Shown: positions 30,701 to 39,200 of the stretch, piece by piece
Position numbering within the stretch: the stretch's first letter is position 1
How the letters are laid out: every line of letters begins with the position of its first letter
Assembly (NCBI GenBank): GCA_030431095.1
Contig: JAUIJU010000006.1
Span: 42,664-106,663, forward strand
Direction: 5' to 3'
Length of the DNA stretch: 64,000 nucleotides
Source: Gammaproteobacteria bacterium
GTDB lineage: Bacteria > Pseudomonadota > Gammaproteobacteria > Xanthomonadales > SZUA-36
Made by a program: the position numbers and the translations under genes
The notes under the pieces: model-generated
The model's input: the letters and a program-made list of their open reading frames with translations, nothing else
Database searches by the model: none
What the model was told of the DNA's origin: nothing

Positions 30701-33637
30701 AACGGCCTGGGCGCGGTCTCACGGTCCTATCAATACGACGCGGCGGGGCGACGTGTCCTGGCGACGGATGCCGCGGGGAACGACTGGCGTTACGAGTACG
30801 ATGCCGCCGGACATCTCGTTGCCGAGATCGACCCCTTCGGGCAGCGCACCGAGTACGGGCACGACGCCATGGGGCAGGTCACGGTCACGCGATGGGCCGA
30901 TGGCACCGAAACGCGAACCGAATACGACGCGTTCGGAAACGAGGTGCGCGTGGTCGATCAGCTGGGGCGTGAAACCCGCTACGAGTACGACGAGGCCGGG
31001 CGCCGGACGGCCGCGGTTCACCCGGATGGGGGGCGGGTCGAGATGGTGTACACGCCGGGTGGACGACTGGCCGCGACCATCGACCAGGCCGGCGCGCGGA
31101 CCGACTATGAATACGACACCGCCGGTCGCCTGGTCCGGGTGCTCGGACCGTCGGTCGAGGTCGACCTGGGCGGCGTGACCGAACGCCCCCGGATCCAGAC
31201 GACCTACGATGCCGCCGGCAGGGCGGTTGAAACCATCGACGCCAACGGGTTCGTCACCCGCGTGGATCATGACCTGGCTGGTCGCGAGATCGGCCGGACG
31301 TTCCCGGACTCCGCGTCCATCAGCCAGCAGTACGACCCCAACGGCAATGTCGTTCAGACCACCGACCCGATGGGGCTGGTCACCGACTACCTTTTCGATG
31401 GTCTCGATCGGCTGATCTCAGTGGAGCAACCAGCGCCGGGTCCGGGTGAGCCGGGACCGACGGTCAGTTCGAACACTTATGACCGACTCGGCAACCGGGT
31501 GGGCCAGGTGGACGCCCTGGGGCGCGTCACCCGGTTCACCCACAACGTCCTGGGCGAAGTCACCAGCCGGACCCTGCCGGGCGGCCAGGTCGAACAGTTC
31601 GTATACGAACGAGGGCTGCGACTGGCCGGGTCCATCGATTTCAATGGCCGGACCACCACCGTCGAATACGACGCCCTGCATCGCCCCGTTCGTTTCACCT
31701 ACCAGGACGGCGTGGTCGAGGAAACCGTCTACACCGCCACAGGGCAGGTGGCCTCGGTGAGCGGCGAACTGGGCGTCACCGAGTACCAGTACGATGCGAT
31801 GGACCGCCTGATCGGGGTGCGCCAGCCGTCCGGTGCCGAGGTCGGCTATACGTACACGCCACGGGGGGAGGTGGCTTCGGTCTCGGTGGACGGTGACCGG
31901 GTCGCCACCTACGTTTACGACGCGCTGGGTCGCCTGGTCGAGGTCGACTCGGACCCGGGTACAAGTCGTTATGGCTACGATCTCGAAGGCAATCAGACCG
32001 TCGTCGAGCATGCGAATGGCGCCAGTTCGCAGCGCAGCTACGATCCCATGGGGCGTTTGCGGCAGGTGCGGGAGTTCGACGCTTCCGGCGTCCTGATCCA
32101 GCAGCTGGACTACACGCGCGATGCCCGGGGCATGCGCCAGTCCACCGACGAACTCGACGGCAGCCGTGAGACCTACGGCTATGACCAGCTCAACCGGCTG
32201 ACCTCCAGGGAACGCACGGGAACCGGCGCGGTCACCGAACTGTTCGAACTCGATGCCGTCGGCAACCGGACACGGGTGATCGACGCCCAGGGCGATCGAC
32301 AGTTCAGCTACGACGTCAATGATCGGCTGATCAGCGCCGGCGCGGTGACGTTCTCCTACGATGACGCCGGCAACCGGGTCGGCCGAAACTCGCCGGCATC
32401 GCAGACCGACTACGAGTGGGATGACCGCGGCCACCTGGTCGGTGTGGAGGAGAACGGGTTCCGCACCGAGTACGGCTACGACGGGGTGGGAAACCGGATG
32501 TCCAGGCGGGATGCGACCGAAGCCGTGGATTTCGTCCTCGACCCCGCCAGCGTGACCGGCCTGAGCCAGGTCATCGAACACCGCGAACCCGGGGGGGACG
32601 TGCTGGCGGAAACCGTATTCGGCACCGCGCCCCTGTACGCCACGGAAGGCGGCGTGACCCGCTTCCTGCACTCCGATGCCCTGGGCAGCACCACGCTGAC
32701 GACCGACGCGGTGGGCGACGAGGAAGCCAAGCATCGCTACGCCAGCTATGGTCAGCCGGAAACGGCCGGCACGGACGAACTGCCCCTGGGGTACACCGGC
32801 CAGCAGTACGACTCGCAGACCGGTCTGCAGTTTCTCCGTGCCAGGTATTACGACCCGACCACCGGAGTTTTCCTGTCCGAGGATCCGCTGCTGGGTGACC
32901 TGGGTGACCCCGTTACCCGCCACCGATACCTGTACGCGGCGTCGAACCCCATGAACTTCCACGACCCGACGGGGGGTCAGTACACCCTGGCGAATCTCTC
33001 ACTGGGTCAGGCCATTTCCAACGGGCTGAAGCTCAGCTCCGCCGCCGGGTTCGTCTGTTCCGCCCTGGGTATCGCGGAGAACACGGCGACCGTGAAGTCC
33101 CTGTTCAACCTCGCCGTGACGGGCGCCAAGTACGTCAAGAACGGCAGCCTGCCCAAGGACGCCAAGGCCACGCTGATCGATGTGAACGATCCATCGAGCC
33201 GGGTGGGCATCCAGAAACTGAAGGTCGAACTCACCGCCAAGGGCGTCCTCTCGGTCGCCGCCAAGGCGGACGGCAAGCCGGAAGTGCGCTTCAAGGTCAA
33301 CCTCAAGACGGGGCGTGTCTACGGCGGTGGTGCAGGACAGCTGGATGCCACGCTCATCAAGTTGAGGAAGTGTGGCGGCGGGGTGGACCTCAAACTCGAG
33401 TTGCTGGCCAAATCCGGCGGCAAGACAGGAAAGGTATCCGATGTGGGCCTGGGCGCGCTGGCCAAGTCACCGACGGGTTTCCGCGTGGTCGGCGAATTCA
33501 TTCTCGGCCCGGCGAGCATCAAGAAGTGGACCTTTGCCGAGGTTCCGCCGGACGGGATCGAGAGCGTTTTCGCTGATATCGAAAAGCGAAAGAACGTGTT
33601 TATCCTGTCCCGCTATCGACTGGATCCGTACGAGTGA
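24719..33637 (+). CDS. Giant secreted multidomain RHS/YD-repeat protein, about 2972 aa (module copy 1)
   Basis: Signal peptide; many YD repeats (e.g. YEYDEAGRRTAAVHPDGG); RHS core GLQFLRARYYDPTTGVFLSEDPLLGDLGDPVTRHRYLYAASNPMNFHDPTG. Confidence 0.93.
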   Translation: MGIASSVHDFAGAVHRARQRLITFLKTGVLMTLWLSSTALAAPGLAGGDVTAGPGDEVFLPVDFDADGSAVALQFDVSYDAQAMTLTSATPGGALVDHVLDFQSIAPGLARVVVTSASRAVLLPGRLADLRFQVSAQAAQGAYPATWQAVLISDDQSQSLPPSPLIDGVVRVQVPVVNPPPPPPPAASPGGGPAVPVPGLSALGLALLGALVLGLACLFLRHGARGVVLSLMTASVLLSSVVRAQVLPGDANDDGEVNAADIPVIVDEIQERAEAPGNPDCNQDQLVNVLDTVCVSQSEPQPDNNPPSLDAIDDQFVREGDLVAFTATAGDPDLPGDELSWRLMDGPAGSLVDAREGTFSWATGVGDAGAHPVTLRVVDQYGLADQQVFTVNVRALGAAPVLDAIPDQALVWGDALAVDAQATDPDLPDDTLQFSLAQAPGGLAIDGASGAITWSPGQGDLGTHDVTVVVTDQEGLLDYGAFIVDVRDPNAAPVAADDVFEARLGVPLAIDPAGVLDNDSDPNGDPLTAIGVDPAEQGVLTLNADGSFEYLLEPTDISSSEVELEIFCDNSRTPDSLGSEHVVDSEYQANYTPMVGDVDNDGELEIVASGWVGGGRSFVAEMWIMNAADCTDEFHTDGAFESLGTFDQAPLGLHDIDGDGDLEIIGSRERYPGETENDIGGFDGEHLLAVHHDGTPAWPGNGGSETTLVMTDNNSQTGYTHSGPTFVDLEGDGTMEIVMAGAIGFNWATRSFVVVYNAVDGTIKWEHLAEVNQSNHGGARMPYVVDLDLDGTMEVIVHNSVIDHTGQLEFVLPSLVNDVSTLFEGHLVLGIGNFDDDPYPELVGRDAHFYYRFEHDGTKTWEIPARNNSLTQLSVADFDGDGVLEFADIGCTDYVYNCGTFAIQVFETSGDCAPDCAVEDLLIWDHGDNPDWTSDFLLGQRSNLTAFDANRDGAFDLVYRNDASDTLYIFDGRDGSELVSVPAPDYHHRQSFTTVVDLDGDGHAEIINSYTGGITGQTEIWTGTVDNPLGTASPYRHQWGFHEAYVNDDLTIPSHPVPHWLRPGLNGWNMIMPAPHPLAGTTDRFTYRASDGVFESHLATVTLDILPAGNPPRFLSEPDTRTTRGFRYGYAPIVVDPDLGDVVSFHLTAGPDGMGIDPGTGAIDWLPPSVGDYEVSILATDSIGYAASQAFTLEVGDPVTVPDVVGMALAVAESTLDGASLAPGRVRQATHPTAPAGTVFEQSPPAGSVAPFGGAVDLAVSLGPSPADRDDDGDGFSPNQGDCDDDDDATYPGAADAADDAIDQDCDGVDGSEPVSGLLVQPGLLHLLAGASERAQAWAEFADGSAQSVTTVADWSSDNPGVATVSAAGQIVAVAAGSATVTASLGAVNDSVAVTVTAVDPSDDNAPLALISAPVTGSTITAPVSVTGSATDDNLVRWDLTIRLAGEEIGVSLAGGTGPVDDGVLGQLDPTLLLNGVYVLRLAVLDAGGNLSEDEVDILVDGEMKAGHFTLTFEDLEVPIGGLPLTVNRIYDSRDKRVGDFGTGWRLGVGAVDMSCSDRLSEGWHVTRSGLSYRLQATRPHSCMVLLPGLRPLVFDLVMSPDVSPVVPFPSSAIRARFVPRAGDQGTLTVLGNDTLSIFDAQPGPATLADDLTGLPWTPERFVYRTPEGSEFTIRPGDGLEQVRDANGNTLNFGPDGITHSAGQSVTFERNGAGRITSLTDPNGNVQRYAYDSHGDLARHTDATGASTRFRYDARRHLVNITDALGARAVLNEYDDQGRLVATVDANGHRTEFAVDLDARQVTTFDPDGRSLVRAFDDAGNILSEQRTVTIEGVPTVALTTYSYDADGRQASTVDPDGVRNEFLYDAEGNLSRLLTMTPTGDLALEQTYDDQGRVTRRTDVGGEVTEMAYDARGNLVESRDTFGGTYRHFYDAAGRQIATIDANGNREDKAFTPQGRISRRDRFAADGTHLSRMDFDYDANGNLVGTTAYADPVNGLGAVSRSYQYDAAGRRVLATDAAGNDWRYEYDAAGHLVAEIDPFGQRTEYGHDAMGQVTVTRWADGTETRTEYDAFGNEVRVVDQLGRETRYEYDEAGRRTAAVHPDGGRVEMVYTPGGRLAATIDQAGARTDYEYDTAGRLVRVLGPSVEVDLGGVTERPRIQTTYDAAGRAVETIDANGFVTRVDHDLAGREIGRTFPDSASISQQYDPNGNVVQTTDPMGLVTDYLFDGLDRLISVEQPAPGPGEPGPTVSSNTYDRLGNRVGQVDALGRVTRFTHNVLGEVTSRTLPGGQVEQFVYERGLRLAGSIDFNGRTTTVEYDALHRPVRFTYQDGVVEETVYTATGQVASVSGELGVTEYQYDAMDRLIGVRQPSGAEVGYTYTPRGEVASVSVDGDRVATYVYDALGRLVEVDSDPGTSRYGYDLEGNQTVVEHANGASSQRSYDPMGRLRQVREFDASGVLIQQLDYTRDARGMRQSTDELDGSRETYGYDQLNRLTSRERTGTGAVTELFELDAVGNRTRVIDAQGDRQFSYDVNDRLISAGAVTFSYDDAGNRVGRNSPASQTDYEWDDRGHLVGVEENGFRTEYGYDGVGNRMSRRDATEAVDFVLDPASVTGLSQVIEHREPGGDVLAETVFGTAPLYATEGGVTRFLHSDALGSTTLTTDAVGDEEAKHRYASYGQPETAGTDELPLGYTGQQYDSQTGLQFLRARYYDPTTGVFLSEDPLLGDLGDPVTRHRYLYAASNPMNFHDPTGGQYTLANLSLGQAISNGLKLSSAAGFVCSALGIAENTATVKSLFNLAVTGAKYVKNGSLPKDAKATLIDVNDPSSRVGIQKLKVELTAKGVLSVAAKADGKPEVRFKVNLKTGRVYGGGAGQLDATLIKLRKCGGGVDLKLELLAKSGGKTGKVSDVGLGALAKSPTGFRVVGEFILGPASIKKWTFAEVPPDGIESVFADIEKRKNVFILSRYRLDPYE
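24857..25245 (+). other. Cohesin-like domain of RHS giant 1
   Basis: GDVTAGPGDEVFLPVDFDADGSAVALQFDVSYDAQAMTLTSATPGGAL... resembles type I cohesin. Confidence 0.6.
25301..25452 (+). other. VPGLS plus TM plus Arg segment followed by a second signal-peptide-like segment (RHS giant 1)
   Basis: VPVPGLSALGLALLGALVLGLACLFLRHGARG then VVLSLMTASVLLSSVVRAQ. Confidence 0.5.
25453..25611 (+). other. Dockerin-like domain of RHS giant 1
   Basis: GDANDDGEVNAADIPVIVDEI and second DCNQDQLVNVLDTVCV repeat. Confidence 0.65.
26386..27957 (+). other. FG-GAP/VCBS-like propeller region inserted within a cadherin-like domain (RHS giant 1)
   Basis: Repeats VGDVDNDGELEIVASG, LHDIDGDGDLEIIGS, FVDLEGDGTMEIVMAG, VVDLDLDGTMEVIVH, VADFDGDGVLEFADIG, VVDLDGDGHAEIINS. 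Confidence 0.7.
28313..28917 (+). other. PASTA-like, MopE-like DxDGDG motif and BIG2-like domains (RHS giant 1)
   Basis: VTVPDVVGMALAVAESTLDGASLAPG...PPAGSVAP; DRDDDGDGFSPNQGDCDDDDDATYPGAADAADDAIDQDCDG; VADWSSDNPGVATVSAAGQIVAVAAGSATVTAS. Confidence 0.65.
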
Positions 33638-35984
33638 CGGTGCTTTCACCTCCGTGCCCCCGCGCCCGGTACGTCTCCAGCAACAACTGGTCCTCCGCGC
33701 GCCACAGCTGGTTGGCGCGCAGTTTGTTCTCTTCCATGACCGCGGCGGCGCGCAGGTAATCGCCGTCGCGGGCCAGGAACTGGGCTTTGAGTCGGTACAG
33801 GAGGTAGTTGTAGCCCCCCTCGGACTCGAGGGTCGACAGCAGCTCCCGGTGGGGGCGTTCAGGGTGATCAAGCTGCGCCTGCAACAGTTCGTAGCCGATG
33901 TAGGTGGCCAGGTGCCTGTGATTGGCTTGCTGGTAACGCTCGCGGCTTTCCTGCAGCAGGCGCAACCCTTCATCGATTTGCCCCTGGCGCAGGGCGATGT
34001 GCGCCTCGGCGCGGCGCAGATCGTTTGAGACCCGTTCACGGGCATCGGGGTAGGCGGCCACGAACTGCTCGATGCGTTCGGCGGCCGTTCGCGGTGGCTC
34101 CGAACGGGCCGACAGGGTGATCAGGATGGCCTCGGTGTCGGGGATCAGGGCGTGTGACGGATTGTCGCGTTTCAGTGCATCGAGCATGACGCGGGCATAG
34201 GTCAGGCCCTGGTCGAACTCTTCCTTGACGTAGTACTGGTGCAACTTGATGAATTCGCTCAGCGTGGTGTAGACCGGGTTGTTTTCCTCCTCGGCCAGCG
34301 CGCGCAGGCGTTCGACCTGGTCGTCCGCCGCTTCGAACTCGCCCATGACGTTGAAGGCCTGCCCGGCCACCGCGAAAAAGTACGCTTTCTCGTAAAAAAC
34401 CGTGGTCTGGTCCAGGAAAGGCTGCGCCTGCCGGGAGGCGCGCGCGGCGCGCTCCATGTCGTTCACGGTGAAGTAGTGATTGGTGGTCAGCCAGTAGGCC
34501 TTGACCAGCCCGTCGGCATTGCCGGTCTGTTCAAACAGGCGCAGGGCGGCGTCGATGTGCGCCCTGGAATCCTCCAACCGTCTTGCCTGGAACAGGATGG
34601 TGGCCAGTTCGATGTGCAACTGGCCGCGAAAATTGGGCAGGGGATAGTGTGCGTCCGCCAGCGCGAGCCGTTCACTGCCGATGGCCGCCGCCGCGTCGAA
34701 CGCCTGGGCCACCACTGCCTGCAATTGCAGGGGGTACAGGCCGGAGATTCGGAGGAACGGGTCGGCCTCGTCTTCGAGCAGCGCACGGGAACGCTCCAGG
34801 TGCTGCTGCGCCGTTTCGTTGTCCCCTTTGCGCATGAGCGCCCGCCCCAGCGTCGTGTGAACCTGCGCCGCCAGGTCGGTGCGGTCGACCACCCCGGGCC
34901 GCTGCAACAGGGTGCGGCTCAGCGCGATGGCCGTGTCAAGCTCACCGGCGTCGACGTGATTTGCGGCCAGTTGCACCCAGGCCAGCAAAAAATCGGGGTC
35001 TTTCCTGACGGCTGCCTGCAGAAACTCGCTGGAAACACGAAAATCGCCGCCGGTGTCGAGTTCGTGCATGGCCTGGAGATAGCTCTGCACCGCGTAGGCA
35101 TCCCGCGAGGGCGGCGGGTGACGGGTATCAACCACCAGGCGTTCGTGGGACGCCACCGTACCGGAGACCCACTGGCTGGCCAGGTCGAACGTCTCACCCA
35201 GGTTTTCGGCCACGAATCGATCGGTGGCCAGAACCCCATCGCGATTCCGCAGTGTCAGGTCCACGACATACCCCTCATCGCTTTCGTCGAAGCTCACCAG
35301 GCAGACATAGCGCAGTTTCCCTGCCGTGGTCAGTTCGATGGCGGCGCGTTCCGGTGAACCACCTTCCAGCAGGAGCGGGTCGGGGTCGATCGCGCTGAAC
35401 CGATCCTGCCCGGCAATCAACTCACTGAGATAATGCGCGCCGCCGGTGTTCAGCCAGTCCTGGCCCGATGCGCCCGGGAGGAACGCGACGCTCACCGGCG
35501 CGGCATCGGCGCTCGGAATGCCGCCCTGCATGGTGGCCGGGGCCAACCACCAGAGCACGGCCACGAGGACGAGCACGGCGGACGTGGCCGCGATCCAGGC
35601 CAGGAGTTTGCGAGAGCGCGAGGTCGACGACGGCGCCGTTCCCGTCCTGACCGCCTGGACCGGCGCCGTGAATCGGTAGCCGATGCCCCGAACCGTCTCG
35701 ATCCAGGGCGGTTCACGGTCCTGGTCCCCGATCAGCTTGCGCACCCGCGTGAGCTGTCGCGCCAGGGCCACGTCAGTCACGATCTGGCCGGGCCAGGCGG
35801 TGGCAGTCAGTGACTCCTTGGACATGACCTCGCCGGCGTGGCTGACCAGCGCCAGCAGAAGCTGGTAGGGCTTGGTGGAAATGGCGACGGGCCGGTTATT
35901 GCGACTGAGGGCCTGGCGGTGGGTGTGCAGGCGAAAACCGCCGAATTCGTAGGCCTGATCCGGTGTTGCGTCCTGCACGCTCAT
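33600..35984 (-). CDS. Membrane-anchored ToxR/CadC-like winged-helix regulator with TPR-type C-terminal domain (module copy 2); ORF extends to 36065
   Basis: GEVMSKESLTATAWPGQIVTDVALARQLTRVRKLIGDQDREPPWIETVRGIGYRF; TM LLAWIAATSAVLVLVAVLWWL; C-terminus closely similar to copy 1. Confidence 0.85.
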   Translation of the reverse strand: MSVQDATPDQAYEFGGFRLHTHRQALSRNNRPVAISTKPYQLLLALVSHAGEVMSKESLTATAWPGQIVTDVALARQLTRVRKLIGDQDREPPWIETVRGIGYRFTAPVQAVRTGTAPSSTSRSRKLLAWIAATSAVLVLVAVLWWLAPATMQGGIPSADAAPVSVAFLPGASGQDWLNTGGAHYLSELIAGQDRFSAIDPDPLLLEGGSPERAAIELTTAGKLRYVCLVSFDESDEGYVVDLTLRNRDGVLATDRFVAENLGETFDLASQWVSGTVASHERLVVDTRHPPPSRDAYAVQSYLQAMHELDTGGDFRVSSEFLQAAVRKDPDFLLAWVQLAANHVDAGELDTAIALSRTLLQRPGVVDRTDLAAQVHTTLGRALMRKGDNETAQQHLERSRALLEDEADPFLRISGLYPLQLQAVVAQAFDAAAAIGSERLALADAHYPLPNFRGQLHIELATILFQARRLEDSRAHIDAALRLFEQTGNADGLVKAYWLTTNHYFTVNDMERAARASRQAQPFLDQTTVFYEKAYFFAVAGQAFNVMGEFEAADDQVERLRALAEEENNPVYTTLSEFIKLHQYYVKEEFDQGLTYARVMLDALKRDNPSHALIPDTEAILITLSARSEPPRTAAERIEQFVAAYPDARERVSNDLRRAEAHIALRQGQIDEGLRLLQESRERYQQANHRHLATYIGYELLQAQLDHPERPHRELLSTLESEGGYNYLLYRLKAQFLARDGDYLRAAAVMEENKLRANQLWRAEDQLLLETYRARGHGGESTVTRTDPVDSGTG

Positions 35985-36140
35985 TCTGCCCCCTGGCCGG
36001 GTCCACGCCGTCGGCGAAGCCCTTGCTTCGCTGGGGCGCGCCGGGCAATCCGTCTCACCGAACATGGATGATTCACATGTATGCCGCGTAACGTCCTGAT
36101 TTCACGGCGCTGTCAATCATTGTCACGCAAATTCAGGCAA

Positions 36141-36150
36141 ATGTCATGCA
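36141..36150. promoter_or_regulatory. ATGTCATGCA motif shared with the copy 1 intergenic region; preceded by TGTCACGCA and TGTCAATCA
   Basis: Exact 10-mer match to 24609-24618 in the equivalent divergent intergenic region. Confidence 0.35.
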
Positions 36151-36226
36151 GGCTTTTCGCGGGGAGGCCACCGTGATTCAGCGCAATCCCGGTCCAGGAG
36201 TTGCGCCAGAAACTGGGAGAGTCACC

Positions 36227-39200
36227 ATGGCAAGCGCTCACGACCGTGTCGGGCATTCGCGTGTCCCTTTCGACCAGGCACATCCTCGCCGACTGCGGCG
36301 TACGAACGTGCCCCGGCGTCGCGACCGGGTCCGGCGCCTGCTGTGTCTGCTGCTGCTTGTCCTTGCCGCCCCGGCGTGGGCGCAAAGCGAACTCCAGGTC
36401 GGAACCGTCACGGCCGGGCCGGGCGACGAGGTTTTCCTCCCAGTTGACTTCGTCACCGACGGCTCGGTCGTGGCACTTCAGTTCGACCTGATCTACGACT
36501 CTGGCGTCCTGGACGTGACAGATACCGCCCCCGGGGCCGCTCTCGTCGATCACGCGCTCGACGCACAGCCGATCGCCCCGGGAAGACTGCGCCTGGTGGT
36601 CACGGCGAACAGCCTGACACCACTGGCGCCTGGACGGCTGCTCGACCTTCGCGTGGCCGTCGATCCACTGGCGGCCCCTGGGGACTATCCGCTGGTATTC
36701 GAGGCCGTGCGTCTCGCCGACGCCCAGGCCCAGCCACTGCAGCCGGATGCGCTGGTGGACGGACGGGTCCGTGTCGCGGCGCCGCCATCTCCCCCACCCC
36801 CCGCTGCGCCGGGCGCCGGCGACGGGGCCGGCGCCGTGCCGGTTCCCGGGTTGTCGATGGCGGGCCTGGCAGCGTTGTTCATGGCGGTGCTGGCATTGGC
36901 GTGGTTGTTCCTTCGCCATGGCGCCCGGGGCGTGGCGCTTTCGGTCATGACCGCCAGTGTCCTGCTCAGCTCGGTGGTTCGCGCCCAGGTTCTGCCCGGG
37001 GACGCCAATGCGGATGGCGAGGTCAACGCCCAGGACATCCCGTTCATCGTCGACGAGATCCAGGAACGCCAGGATGCACCCGGGGACGCGGACTGCACGA
37101 TGGATGGCGCGGTGGATGTCCTCGATGCCGTCTGTGTCCTGCAGCCGGGTGACGATCCGGACCCGGACCCGAATCCGGACAATCGGCCACCGCAACTCGA
37201 CGCCCTGTCAGACCGCCTGGTGCGTGTGGGCGATGCCGTGTCCCTGGTGGCCACGGCTACGGATCCCGACCTGCCCGATGACCGCCTGGCCTGGAGCCTG
37301 AGCCAGGGCCCGGTGGGTACGTCGCTGGCGCAGGTCGACGGCGCCCTGCTGTGGATTCCCTCGGACGACCACGTGGGCGACAACCCGTTTACCGTCCGCG
37401 TCACCGATGCCGCCGGCGCGTGGGACGAGCGGAGCTTCGTGGTCCAGGTCAGCCGGCGTGGCAACCCGCCCCGGCTCGAGGCGCTCACCGACGTGTCGCT
37501 CACGGTGGGCGACAGCCTCGACCTGCTCGCCCGGGCGAGTGACCCGGACCTGCCCGACGATCAGCTGACCTTTGCACTCGAACTCGCACCCGCAGGCCTG
37601 CTGCTGGACCCGGACACCGGCCGGCTGACGTGGGTGCCGGATGCCGGACAGGTTGGTTTCCACGACGTCAGCCTCACGGTGGCGGACCAGGATGGCCTGC
37701 AAGACTTCACCGGGTTCACGGTGGGCGTGTTCGCGGCCAATCGCCCGCCGGAGGGCAGCGCCGACCTGTTCACCGTGGAAATCGGTGGCGTGCTCGCGGT
37801 CGATGCGCCCGGGGTGCTCGACAACGATTCGGATCCGGATGGCGACGCGCTGTCGGCCGTGCTGCTCGACGGGCCCCAGAATGGCGACCTGGCATTCGAT
37901 GCCGATGGCGGCTTCGAGTACCAGTCCCGACGTCCCGAGCCGCTGGACGGCGACCCGCCTTACCTGGAAAACGTCAACCTGTCACTGGAGGCGGTGCCTA
38001 CGCTGGAGCCGTTCAATGTCAGTCACCTGCGCCACCTCGAGCGCATCGTCGACGGCGACCCGTCGACGTCCGGCTCGGCCCCGGGCGGGTTTTACCACCT
38101 GCCGCTCGAGGTGCGCTTCGACGCCGAAGATGTGACCGTACGCGAAGTGCGCATCTTCGGGGACCGGCTGGCCGATACGGCCATTGCCGACAACACTGAG
38201 GCCCAGGTTCGCTTGCTGGACCGCAACGGGGATGAGCTGTATCACAGCGGCGCCATTGCACTGTCCCTGCCCGACCGCGATGCCGTGCTGACCCTGGATC
38301 CGCCGGTGGCGGGCGTGCACGTACTGGAATACCGCGCCACGGCCTGGGACGGACCGGGCGGCCAGGGATTCATCCTGGGCGAACTGGAAATCCTGGGTGA
38401 CGGCACGCGCCAGCGCCTGCCGATGGTCGAGGAATGGCACTGGGACGGGGAGGGCACCGAGCGGCCGGACCAGGAAAACGTGCAGGCCACGCCGGTGGTC
38501 ATCGACCTGGACGATGACGAGGTGCCGGAGGTGGTGTTTGCCGCCGGACTGCGCGCGATCAGCCGCCCGATGGGCTGGGTGCAGATCCTGGACGGCGCCA
38601 CCGGCGAGGAAAAATTCCCGTCCGCGTTCTGCTCCGAGGTGGCCACGCACATGGCCGGCGGAGACATCGACGGAGACGGCTTCAACGAGGTGATCGCCGT
38701 TGCCGGCGAGCCGCTGAACGGGATCTGCCAGGCGCCCAATCCCTATCGCCTGCGCGCCATCGCCCACGACGGTACCGAGAAATGGCTGAGCGAGCCCATC
38801 GAGCGGCCCGCCGGCTGGGGCGCCGCCATCGTGCTGGCCGACCTGGACGGCGACGGCACCTCGGAGATCCTGCACGGGCGCCAGGCGCTGGACCACGAAG
38901 GGCGGCTGCTGTGGACCGCCGAGGGCGTGCTGGCCAACAGCTACCTGCCGGAAGTGGCGGACATCGACCTGGACGGCGAGGTCGAAGTGGTCTACGGCGG
39001 TTCAGTGTATGACCGCTTCGGCGTGCAGGAGTGGACCACGTCCTTCAACAAGGACTGGGCCGCGATCGCCAACTTCGACGATGACCCCTTCGCGGAGATC
39101 TTTGTCAACGGGCCCAACCGCTCGCAACTGTATGAGCATGACGGCCAGGTGGCGTGGGCCAGTTCGTACATCTCCGGTGGGCCGCCCACTGTCGGGGACT

